From Planctomycetota bacterium (GTDB lineage Bacteria; Planctomycetota; UBA11346): a stretch of DNA of 7,316 nt. The stretch spans positions 1 through 7,316 of the forward strand of contig SLQH01000113.1 in NCBI GenBank assembly GCA_007131555.1, given 5' to 3'. The notes beneath the pieces were generated by a model. It ran no database searches and was not told where the DNA came from. It saw only the letters and a list, made by a program, of their open reading frames with translations. This document shows positions 1 through 5,119 of the stretch, one piece after another. The first letter of the stretch is position 1; each line of letters starts with the position of its first letter. Position numbers and translations under genes: made by a program.

Positions 1-38
1 AGGACAGCATGAGAGCTGTCATGAGGCAACTCCTTGCC

Positions 39-80
39 GATAATGACCCACGACGGGGTATTAGGCGGAGGATAATGACC
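39..80. repeat. Short direct repeat upstream of the sigma factor operon
   Basis: The 10-mer GATAATGACC occurs at 39-48 and again at 71-80. The two copies are exactly 32 bp apart, close to three helical turns, so both would lie on the same face of the DNA. They are about 120-160 bp upstream of the sigma factor start. This could be a paired binding site for a regulator or a coincidence. I could not identify convincing -35/-10 boxes near it. Two 6-bp hairpins also occur in this leader: GACAGC/GCTGTC at 3-20, and CCATGG repeated at 131-136 and 143-148. Neither is followed by a T tract. I recognise no gene in 1-200. Confidence 0.35.
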
Positions 81-187
81 GGCTGATCGGGAAGGCGTCG
101 ATTCGTATGACACAGCCGCCCTGATCGTGACCATGGTCGGAGCCATGGCCGCGCCTAATCCGTCCCCGGAGCGCATAGAGAGATATC

Positions 188-191
188 GAGG
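188..191 (+). promoter_or_regulatory. Ribosome binding site that sets the sigma factor start
   Basis: GAGG at 188-191 touches the ATG at 192 with no spacer. It lies 9 nt before the in-frame ATG at 201, a normal Shine-Dalgarno distance. The second ATG is therefore the better start. Confidence 0.55.
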
Positions 192-200
192 ATGACCACG

Positions 201-785
201 ATGACCGATACCAGCCGCTCCCACAGTCCCAGTGCCCGCATCCGGGTCCATATCATCCGTCTGCTTGACGAGCACCGTCCCATGCTACTGGGCTTTGCCT
301 TCGCCTTGTGCGGCGATCATCACGTGGCTGAAGATGCCGTGCAGGAATGCGGCTGCATTGTGGCGGCCCACCCCGAACGAGTCCCCCAGGATGCCGTCGA
401 GGCCGCCCGTTGGCTGCGGGCCGTGGTGCGCAACAAGGCCCTGGAACTGGGCCGGCATCACCGCCGCCAGCGGACCGAACTGGCCAGTGATGTCCTGGAT
501 TCCCTGGCCCTGACCTTTGATCAGACGGATCATGAAGGCGATGATCCCGCCACGAGCCATCACCGACAGATGCGCCTGGCCATGCTCGACTGCGTCGATG
601 CCCTGGGAGGAGATGCCCGCCAGGTGATGCAGCGCCGCTATGTGGGCGGTGATAGCTGCGAAACCATCGCCCAGGCCCTGGGACGTTCGGTCCAGGGAGT
701 CTACAGCCTCCTGAAACGTGTGCGCCTGTCCTTGATGGACTGCGTCGAACAACGGGTCGCGGCGATCCAGAGGTCAGGACCATGA
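201..785 (+). CDS. ECF-type sigma-70 family RNA polymerase sigma factor
   Basis: Alternative sigma factor of the extracytoplasmic function type, which directs RNA polymerase to a small regulon and is usually held inactive by a partner at the membrane. The protein has 194 residues, the usual ECF size. Residues about 18-91 fit sigma region 2: HRPMLLGFAFALCGD, then AEDAVQE (43-49), then WLRAVVRNKALELGRHHRR (71-89), as in the helix that binds core polymerase and the -10 element. Residues about 126-185 fit region 4, with QVMQRRYVGG and a helix-turn-helix reading ETIAQALGRSVQGVYSLLKRVR. No sigma region 3 separates them. ATG 201 is preferred to ATG 192 because GAGG at 188-191 is properly spaced only from 201. 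The stop overlaps the start of the downstream FecR gene by 4 bp, which suggests translational coupling and that FecR is its regulator. The short-linker architecture resembles ECF groups common in Planctomycetota and Verrucomicrobiota. The subgroup is inferred. Confidence 0.88.
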   Translation: MTDTSRSHSPSARIRVHIIRLLDEHRPMLLGFAFALCGDHHVAEDAVQECGCIVAAHPERVPQDAVEAARWLRAVVRNKALELGRHHRRQRTELASDVLDSLALTFDQTDHEGDDPATSHHRQMRLAMLDCVDALGGDARQVMQRRYVGGDSCETIAQALGRSVQGVYSLLKRVRLSLMDCVEQRVAAIQRSGP

Positions 786-1972
786 CCCGCCCCGATGATG
801 ACTTCCAGAAGGCCCTGGCGGCTTGGCTGTGCGGTTGCGCCGAAACCCACGAACAGCAGTTGCTCGAACAGCGCCTGCGCGAGGATCCGGCCGCTCGTCA
901 ATGCTTTGCTCGTCACTGTGTCGCTGAGATGGCCCTGCGCGAAGGGCTGGCCCAGCAGGCCAAAGCCACGCCCGCCCCCAGCCGTCAACGCCGCCGGACC
1001 ACGACCCGCCACCGCCGTCGCCAGGCCCACAGGCCATTCCCGCCCTTGCTGTGGGCCTGTGCCGTGGCTGCGGCCCTGGTCCTGGCCCTGGTTGTGGCCC
1101 GTACCACCAGTCCACCCGATGGCCCCGACAGCCCTGCGGACACCGACCGCGCCATTCCATCGCCGGCCACGGCCACGGCCACGGTGGTCAGCGGTGCCAT
1201 CCACCAGGGTGGCCGCGAGCTCGGTCCAGGGGATCAGCTGGCCATCGGCCTGCCCCTGGCCACAAGCGACCAGTCCGCCCGCTTCGATTGGAGCCAGGGC
1301 CAGGCCGAGGCCACCATGGGCCCAGACAGTCGCCTGACCCTCAGTGCCAGCGGCCGCATGCTGCTGGAGGGCGGCCGCATCGAACTGGCCGTAACGCCCA
1401 TCCGCAACGGTCCAGGCCCCCAGGTCGAGACCGCTGAACTGCGGCTCAGCGTCATCGGGACCCGTTTCCTGGTCAGCCGCAGCCAAGGGCGCAGTCGGGT
1501 CGAGGTCTTCAGCGGTCGGGTGCGAGTACACGAGCCGACTGGAGAGCGGATCCTCGGACCTGGCGATACCCTGGACCGTGAGGGATCCCTGTCTGTTCCG
1601 CCCGGCACTGACCCCCGCAGCGCCCTGATCCTGGTGGTGGAGGATGACAGCGGTACCATCCTGGGCCGCTATCGCGGCGATCAGCCGATACCGATCCCCC
1701 GTGACCAGCCAGTCGCCATTGCGGTCCACGGACCGGCATTCCTGGACGGCCTGCGGGCCTGGATTGATGACCAGCTGGTCAGCAAGGGCAGACCGGGACT
1801 GATGATCGAGGAACAGCCCCCCTACTACCTCTGGGGAGACCGAGACGGCGATCCCTACTGGGAGCGCTTCCCCAACCCTGGACGACGGCAGCTGCGGCTG
1901 CAACTGTTCGATGACGTGGATCGCAACAGCGTCATCCATGACGACCTGAAGATTGATCTACTGATCGAATAG
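782..1972 (+). CDS. Membrane-anchored FecR-domain protein, probable anti-sigma regulator
   Basis: Probable partner of the overlapping sigma factor: a cytoplasmic anti-sigma segment, one membrane span and an extracytoplasmic FecR domain. Residues 1-60 are helical and charged, with the LEQRLREDPAARQCF pattern (28-42) seen at the N-terminus of PVC-group FecR proteins. They contain four cysteines (17, 19, 41, 46) but not the HxxxCxxC zinc motif. An Arg/His-rich stretch (69-84) precedes a hydrophobic span at about 87-106, giving a cytoplasmic N-terminus by the positive-inside rule. The FecR domain covers about 133-265, with the hallmark AELRLSVIGTRFLVSR (218-233) followed by RVEVFSGRVRVH (239-250). 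Residues about 281-378 form an extra beta-rich module with PYYLWGDRDGDPYW (347-360), like an Ig-like module of secreted PVC proteins. The ATGA overlap at 782-785 fixes the start. The ligand and the regulon are unknown. Anti-sigma function is inferred from gene order and domains. Confidence 0.85.
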   Translation: MTRPDDDFQKALAAWLCGCAETHEQQLLEQRLREDPAARQCFARHCVAEMALREGLAQQAKATPAPSRQRRRTTTRHRRRQAHRPFPPLLWACAVAAALVLALVVARTTSPPDGPDSPADTDRAIPSPATATATVVSGAIHQGGRELGPGDQLAIGLPLATSDQSARFDWSQGQAEATMGPDSRLTLSASGRMLLEGGRIELAVTPIRNGPGPQVETAELRLSVIGTRFLVSRSQGRSRVEVFSGRVRVHEPTGERILGPGDTLDREGSLSVPPGTDPRSALILVVEDDSGTILGRYRGDQPIPIPRDQPVAIAVHGPAFLDGLRAWIDDQLVSKGRPGLMIEEQPPYYLWGDRDGDPYWERFPNPGRRQLRLQLFDDVDRNSVIHDDLKIDLLIE

Positions 1973-1993
1973 CGCCGACCTGACAGGATCTGG

Positions 1994-2003
1994 CCCCCCC
2001 CCC
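1994..2003 (+). repeat. Run of ten cytosines upstream of murA
   Basis: Uninterrupted C10 in the 77-bp gap between the FecR stop and the murA start. It is non-coding, so length changes would not shift a frame, but they could alter promoter spacing or leader structure. Such tracts are also prone to sequencing error. A weak 4-bp hairpin (CCCT/AGGG, 2011-2022) follows without a T tract, so no terminator can be claimed between the two genes. Confidence 0.6.
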
Positions 2004-2049
2004 GACGCGCCCCTTGAGAGGGCTCCGGTCTTCGCCATGCTAGGCAGAC

Positions 2050-3324
2050 ATGGACACCTTCCGCATCCTCGGTGGTCAACGTCTGGCTGGCCGCATCGCC
2101 GTCAACGGGGCCAAGAACGCCGCTTTGCCGGTCCTCACCACCTGTCTGATGACCCGCCAGCCCTGCTGCTTTCACGGCCTGCCGCTGCTGCGTGACGTCC
2201 AGACCCAGGTCAAGATCCTCAATACCCTGGGCATCGAGACCCGTTGGCAGGGGCGCAGCGTCCACACCCGACTACGCGACGACTACAACAGCACCGCCCC
2301 CTACGAACTGCTCAAGACCATGCGGGCCGGGGTCTGCGTCCTCGGGCCCCTGCTGGCCAGCCGGGGTCAGGCCCGGGTCAGCCTGCCCGGCGGCTGCGTC
2401 ATCGGCGAGCGACCCATCGACCTGCACCTGCGTGGCCTGGAGGCCCTGGGAGCCGAGATCGACATTGAACACGGCTATGTCCAGGCCACTGCCCCGATCG
2501 GTGGCCTGCGCGGAGCCGAGATCTACCTCGGCGGCACCTGGGGCAGCTCGGTCACCGCCACCCACAACGTCATGTGTGCCGCCGCCTGCGCCCGGGGCCG
2601 GACGGTCATCGAATGCGCCGCCTGCGAACCGGAGGTGGTCGATGTCGCCAACTGCCTCAACGCCATGGGCGCCCGCATCAGCGGAGCCGGCAGCCCCCGC
2701 ATCATCATCGACGGGGTGCGCCGCCTCACGGGCGCCGACTGGAAGGTCATCCCCGACCGCATCGAGGCCGCGACCTTCGTGGTCCTGGCCGCCATCACCC
2801 GCTCGGCCCTGACCGTCACCAACTGCCGCCCCGACCACATGCTGGCCTTCATCCATGTCATGCGCCAGATGGGCATCGACATCACCGTACGCGGTCGCCG
2901 CCTGGAGGTCGCCCCCAGCAAGCGGCCTCGGGCCTGCGAAGTGGTCACCCTGCCCTACCCAGCCTTCCCCACCGACTGTCAAGCCCAGGTCATGGCCCTG
3001 GCCTGCCTCGCTGACGGGGCCTCGGTGATCACCGAGCGCATCTATCCCGACCGCTTCATGCATGCCGCTGAACTCAAACGCATGGGTGCCACCATCTCCA
3101 TCGCCAACGCCCAGGCCGTGATCCAGGGAGTACGCAACCTGGAAGGGGCCGAGATCATGGCCAGCGACCTGCGGGCCAGCGCCGCCCTGGTCCTGGCCGG
3201 CCTGGCCGCCAAGGGCGAAACCCTGCTGCACCGCATCTATCACATCGACCGGGGTTACGAACGCATCGAGGAACGCCTCCGCCGCCTGGGCGCCCGCATC
3301 GAACGGATCCCGACCCCGGCATGA
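2050..3324 (+). CDS. murA: UDP-N-acetylglucosamine 1-carboxyvinyltransferase (MurA)
   Basis: Cytosolic enzyme that transfers enolpyruvate from phosphoenolpyruvate to UDP-N-acetylglucosamine, the first committed step of peptidoglycan synthesis. At 424 residues it is full length for the family (about 420) and aligns from end to end. Key residues are present: K22 in NGAKNAALPVL; the catalytic loop LPGGCVIGERPIDLH with C116 and R121 (E. coli C115 and R120); the catalytic aspartate D309 in FPTDCQAQ (E. coli D305); and R401 in HIDRGYERIEERL near the end (E. coli R397). A cysteine at 116 is the form normally sensitive to fosfomycin; the resistant variant has Asp there. The Shine-Dalgarno is weak (AGG at 2042-2044, 5 nt before the ATG). 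It lies 77 bp behind the FecR gene on the same strand and may be co-transcribed or have its own promoter. The MurA-like enzyme AroA is excluded by the GGC loop. Confidence 0.97.
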   Translation: MDTFRILGGQRLAGRIAVNGAKNAALPVLTTCLMTRQPCCFHGLPLLRDVQTQVKILNTLGIETRWQGRSVHTRLRDDYNSTAPYELLKTMRAGVCVLGPLLASRGQARVSLPGGCVIGERPIDLHLRGLEALGAEIDIEHGYVQATAPIGGLRGAEIYLGGTWGSSVTATHNVMCAAACARGRTVIECAACEPEVVDVANCLNAMGARISGAGSPRIIIDGVRRLTGADWKVIPDRIEAATFVVLAAITRSALTVTNCRPDHMLAFIHVMRQMGIDITVRGRRLEVAPSKRPRACEVVTLPYPAFPTDCQAQVMALACLADGASVITERIYPDRFMHAAELKRMGATISIANAQAVIQGVRNLEGAEIMASDLRASAALVLAGLAAKGETLLHRIYHIDRGYERIEERLRRLGARIERIPTPA

Positions 3325-3357
3325 ATAACGTTGCCTATCGGAGGTTTCATTTTTTAC

Positions 3358-3418
3358 CACAGAGGACACAGAGAGCACAGAGTTCCTGACCATAAGACCT
3401 CTCTCTGTGTCCTCTGTG
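3358..3418. repeat. Perfect 18-bp inverted repeat of the CACAGAG dispersed family
   Basis: CACAGAGGACACAGAGAG at 3358-3375 pairs perfectly with its reverse complement at 3401-3418 across a 25-nt loop. CACAGAG also recurs inside the left arm and in the loop, so the element is built from a purine-rich 7-mer. Read as protein it gives strings such as YHRGHREHR and LCVLCALRS. From general knowledge, these appear as spurious small ORFs in many planctomycete and environmental genomes, so I take it as one copy of a genome-wide dispersed palindrome. It starts 33 bp after the murA stop and could end that transcript or shield its 3' end. No T tract follows the right arm. Confidence 0.75.
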
Positions 3419-3470
3419 CTCTTAGGAGCTTACAATCAGACTCATCTCGTTATCCTAGAAACGGCAGTTG

Positions 3471-3614
3471 GGCTATGGACTTTGGGCATGAGGGTTGCTC
3501 TGCAAAGAGATATACGCAACCAGAATCGGTTCACCTGCTGAGTGAAAGCCCGAATCTGTCTATATCGCCTTGTACAGCAACCCTATAGCCTCCAGCCTAA
3601 AGCCTACAGCCGCA
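3471..3614. repeat. Long imperfect hairpin element ending in a 7-bp tandem repeat
   Basis: The two halves of this stretch are imperfect reverse complements. Pairs from outside in: GGCTAT (3471-3476) with ATAGCC (3585-3590); AGGGTTGCT (3491-3499) with AGCAACCCT (3576-3584); GATATA (3509-3514) with TATATC (3561-3566); AGAATCGG (3522-3529) with CCGAATCT (3550-3557), seven of eight; TTCAC (3530-3534) with GTGAA (3542-3546) around a 7-nt loop. The right arm ends in a 7-bp tandem repeat, AGCCTCC, AGCCTAA, AGCCTAC, AGCCGCA (3587-3614). The order of the blocks is symmetric, so an RNA from either strand could fold into one long interrupted stem. It could be a MITE-like mobile remnant, a dispersed regulatory repeat or a structured RNA. 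No transposase lies nearby. Confidence 0.6.
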
Positions 3615-3634
3615 TGTAGGATGATGACCTCATC
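3603..3634 (+). other. Two small hairpins before the cyclodeaminase gene
   Basis: CCTACA (3603-3608) pairs with TGTAGG (3615-3620), and GATGA (3620-3624) pairs with TCATC (3630-3634). They abut each other and end 23 bp before the ATG at 3658. They overlap the end of the long hairpin element, so they may only be part of it, but they lie where a leader structure could affect translation of a gene that lacks a clear Shine-Dalgarno. Confidence 0.3.
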
Positions 3635-3657
3635 TGGACCTTCTGCCTAGTGACCCC

Positions 3658-4248
3658 ATGCCATCCATCTATGACCCCGCCTTCATCGACGCCCTGGCCC
3701 AACGCCGCCCCACGCCTGGTGGGGGAGCGGCGGCAGCCATGACTGCCGCCCAGGGCTGTGCCCTGGGGGCCATGGCCGCCCGCTACACCACCGGCCCCCG
3801 CTGGGCCGCCTGCACAACCGAGGCCGAAGCCCTGGCCGAACACCTGCACAGTGCCGCCCAGCGGGCCCTGGCCCTGGCCGCAGATGATGCCCGCTGCTAC
3901 CAGGCCCTGCGCCAAGCCCACAAGGACCCGGCCAGCAGTCCCGACACCCTGGCCGCAGCCGCCGCCGCCTGCGCCGCCGTCCCGGCCACGACCATCACCC
4001 TGTGCGCCGACGCCGCTCAGGCCTTGGCCGCCTTCACCCCACGCTGCAACCCCCACCTGCTGGCCGACGCCCACGCCGCCCTGGCCCTCCTGCACGGGGC
4101 CGCCGAGGCCGCCTGGCACATCCTGCTCTGCAACCAACCCGACGAGACCATGCGCAATCAGGCCGAGGCCGACCGCAGACGGTGCCGGGAGGCGAGCGGG
4201 GCAATCAGGGATGTGGCAGGTAACGATACCGAGAAACCATCCTCCTGA
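3658..4248 (+). CDS. Cyclodeaminase/cyclohydrolase family protein (FTCD C-domain/FchA-like)
   Basis: Stand-alone member of the family that includes the cyclodeaminase half of formiminotransferase-cyclodeaminase and bacterial methenyl-tetrahydrofolate cyclohydrolase FchA. These cytosolic enzymes act on 5-formimino- or 5,10-methenyl-tetrahydrofolate in one-carbon metabolism. It has 196 residues, close to the usual 200-210, and is all-helical and very Ala-rich. Hallmarks: PTPGGGAAAAMTAAQG near the N-terminus (18-33), an acidic DDARCYQAL helix (77-84), a conserved proline in AAVPATT (107-112), and NPHLLADAHAALALLHGAAEAA (131-152) leading to LLCNQ, which matches the family's C-terminal GN..sD..aa..LL..A....N pattern. 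Residues 170-196 look disordered and may not be conserved. There is no clear Shine-Dalgarno before ATG 3658. No formiminotransferase or histidine-degradation gene is present, so the cyclohydrolase role is slightly favoured. The substrate is undecided. Confidence 0.8.
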   Translation: MPSIYDPAFIDALAQRRPTPGGGAAAAMTAAQGCALGAMAARYTTGPRWAACTTEAEALAEHLHSAAQRALALAADDARCYQALRQAHKDPASSPDTLAAAAAACAAVPATTITLCADAAQALAAFTPRCNPHLLADAHAALALLHGAAEAAWHILLCNQPDETMRNQAEADRRRCREASGAIRDVAGNDTEKPSS

Positions 4249-4269
4249 GAGCGCTGTCATCCAGTAACC

Positions 4270-4299
4270 AGCCATAGTGGCCATGAAGCCATTATGGCT
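4270..4299. terminator. Strong hairpin between convergent genes
   Basis: AGCCATAGTGGC (4270-4281) pairs over 12 positions with GCCATTATGGCT (4288-4299) around the 6-nt loop CATGAA. On the + strand the only imperfection is one G-U wobble. It sits between the + strand cyclodeaminase stop (4248) and the - strand nucleotidyltransferase stop (4304), where a shared transcription terminator is expected. Neither side has a run of T, so it is not a classical intrinsic terminator. Its action as terminator or 3'-end stabiliser is inferred from position and stem strength. Confidence 0.6.
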
Positions 4300-4303
4300 C
4301 CCG

Positions 4304-4735
4304 TCATGTCGCCCTCCGCCGGTGTTCCAGCACCATATCAATGATCTTCTTGACCTCCTGGTACTCGCCAGGACCCATATGACGTCTGATCACCGGGACA
4401 TCCTGAAGACCGAATTTGTCGACCAGGAACTTGATGTCATATTCATCATCATAGCTTTTGCGGAAATGACCATTCTGGCAATGGTTGATGAAAGCAAAGG
4501 CCTTCAACTCCAGCAGTCCCTGGACAGATACGATCTGCCGGCCTTGCTCTTCCTGCCATATGTCACGCAACACGGGATGGGCAGCAGCATTGATGATGTC
4601 GCCGTCATCATGCTGGTAGAAGAGGTCCCTCCCCGGTTCCCAGACCAAGTAGTCAATGTCACTGGTCAGGCGGTTGGAACCATAGAAGTTCATGGCCTTG
4701 CCGCCAACCATGACGCGGTGCGTATCGTCAGTCAT
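4304..4735 (-). CDS. Orphan nucleotidyltransferase-fold protein (MNT/AbiEii-like)
   Basis: Small protein (143 residues) of the nucleotidyltransferase superfamily, whose members move a nucleotide onto a protein, RNA or small molecule. The N-terminus reads VGGKAMNFYGSNRLTSDIDYLV (10-31). This is the G-G-x-A-x5-G-x2-R-x-T-x-D-x-D signature, with D26 and D28 as metal ligands. The distal part, LLELKAFAFINH (74-85) followed by KSYDDEYDIKFLV (93-105), fits the KxxAxxxRxKxKDxxDxxxL region of AbiEii-like and related proteins. It is shorter than AbiEii and has no visible partner toxin or antitoxin gene. AAGGA lies 7 nt before ATG 4735. The coding sequence is visibly more AT-rich than its neighbours and lies between a hairpin and a repeat island, which suggests lateral acquisition. 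The opposite strand is also open here (4277-4765) but shows no motif. The fold is fairly sure; toxin, antitoxin or housekeeping role is unknown. Confidence 0.72.
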   Translation of the reverse strand: MTDDTHRVMVGGKAMNFYGSNRLTSDIDYLVWEPGRDLFYQHDDGDIINAAAHPVLRDIWQEEQGRQIVSVQGLLELKAFAFINHCQNGHFRKSYDDEYDIKFLVDKFGLQDVPVIRRHMGPGEYQEVKKIIDMVLEHRRRAT

Positions 4736-4742
4736 TCAATGA

Positions 4743-4747
4743 TCCTT
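4743..4747 (-). promoter_or_regulatory. Ribosome binding site of the nucleotidyltransferase gene
   Basis: On the - strand AAGGA lies 7 nt upstream of the ATG at 4735. It is a good Shine-Dalgarno and supports the chosen start and strand. Confidence 0.65.
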
Positions 4748-4753
4748 CATCTG

Positions 4754-4822
4754 AGAATCTGTTAGGAAAGATTCTTATAATCTGGTCACATTGGAATGTG
4801 ACCTTGATGCTTGGTCTCAAGG
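4754..4822 (-). promoter_or_regulatory. Candidate promoter and operator dyads of the nucleotidyltransferase gene
   Basis: Three dyads crowd the 70 bp upstream of the gene. GGTCACATT (4784-4792) and AATGTGACC (4795-4803) form a perfect 9+9 palindrome with a 2-bp centre, typical of a dimeric regulator's operator. AGAATCT/AGATTCT (4754-4760, 4769-4775) and CCTTGA/TCAAGG (4802-4807, 4817-4822) flank it. On the - strand TATAAG (4779-4774) is a fair -10 box, and a -35 box 17 bp upstream would fall on GTCACA inside the central palindrome. A bound protein there would block polymerase. The predicted leader is about 30 nt. The promoter is inferred; the palindromes are directly visible. Confidence 0.5.
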
Positions 4823-4868
4823 ACTGCGTGAATCTGGATTGTGGGTAGCGATTTCGGCATGATATTTC

Positions 4869-4948
4869 GCCCCTTCAGGGCTCGGCGTTTGTTTGGGGCC
4901 TATACCCAGGGCGTTGCCCTGGGCTATCTCATCATGCCCCTTTGGGGC
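4869..4948 (+). repeat. Three-hairpin dispersed repeat, forward copy
   Basis: Three short GC-rich hairpins stand in a row: GCCCCTTCAGGGC (4869-4881); CCCAGGGCGTTGCCCTGGG (4905-4923), an 8-bp stem with a GTT loop; and GCCCCTTTGGGGC (4936-4948). Gaps are 23 and 12 nt. The unit resembles a dispersed repeat that I associate with planctomycete, verrucomicrobial and some Bacteroidetes genomes, where it is often mis-translated as small ORFs. A second copy in opposite orientation lies at 5037-5119. Confidence 0.7.
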
Positions 4949-4949
4949 T

Positions 4950-5010
4950 AGGGCACAATCACCCAACGTGATGCCCTGAGCGAAAACAGATCCTCGCGTA
5001 GGTGACGCGA
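4950..5010. repeat. Two hairpins between the inverted repeat copies
   Basis: AGGGC plus ATCAC (4950-4954, 4958-4962) pair with GTGAT plus GCCCT (4968-4977), with a 3-nt bulge. TCGCGT (4994-4999) pairs with ACGCGA (5005-5010) around AGGTG. They fill most of the spacer between the forward and inverted three-hairpin units. No coding sequence is visible here. They may belong to a larger composite element. Confidence 0.5.
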
Positions 5011-5036
5011 CTTACCACGTCGACACCCTCAATCAT

Positions 5037-5119
5037 CGCCCCAAGGGGGCGAAATGGAATAGCCCAGGGCAACGCCCTGGGTGAGACGCCACGTTCACGT
5101 CCGCGCCCTGAAGGGGCGC
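5037..5119 (-). repeat. Three-hairpin dispersed repeat, inverted copy
   Basis: Reverse-complement counterpart of the unit at 4869-4948. On the + strand the order is CGCCCC/GGGGCG (5037-5051), CCCAGGGC/GCCCTGGG around AAC (5063-5081), and GCGCCC/GGGCGC (5103-5119). The middle hairpin is identical to its partner over 19 bp, and the spacing between hairpins differs by only 1-2 nt from the forward copy. The linkers differ in sequence, so the hairpins and their distances are what is conserved. Confidence 0.7.

Noticed and set aside
192..200. Upstream ATG at 192 as start of the sigma factor
   Set aside because: GAGG directly touches this ATG with no spacer, while the same GAGG is 9 nt from ATG 201.
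701..1939. 412-codon open frame on the - strand
   Set aside because: It lies antisense to the FecR gene, which has clear domain motifs and a coupled start. The - strand translation is low in complexity, as expected from GC-rich third-position bias.
2272..3393. 373-codon open frame on the - strand
   Set aside because: Shadow of murA, whose catalytic residues are intact. The antisense product is Gly/Asp-rich without motifs.
3331..3588. 85-codon + strand ORF across repeat island 1
   Set aside because: It is a translation of the CACAGAG palindrome (YHRGHREHR, LCVLCALRS) and of the hairpin element beside it. Such peptides are known annotation artefacts.
3604..4341. 245-codon - strand ORF
   Set aside because: Antisense to the cyclodeaminase-family gene. 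Gly-rich product with no recognisable fold.
4277..4765. 162-codon + strand ORF opposite the nucleotidyltransferase
   Set aside because: No motif. It begins inside the intergenic hairpin, whereas the - strand frame has the nucleotidyltransferase signature and a good ribosome binding site.
4869..5119. CRISPR array
   Set aside because: There are repeated hairpins, but the two units are inverted and contain three different stems. There are no direct repeats with regular unique spacers.
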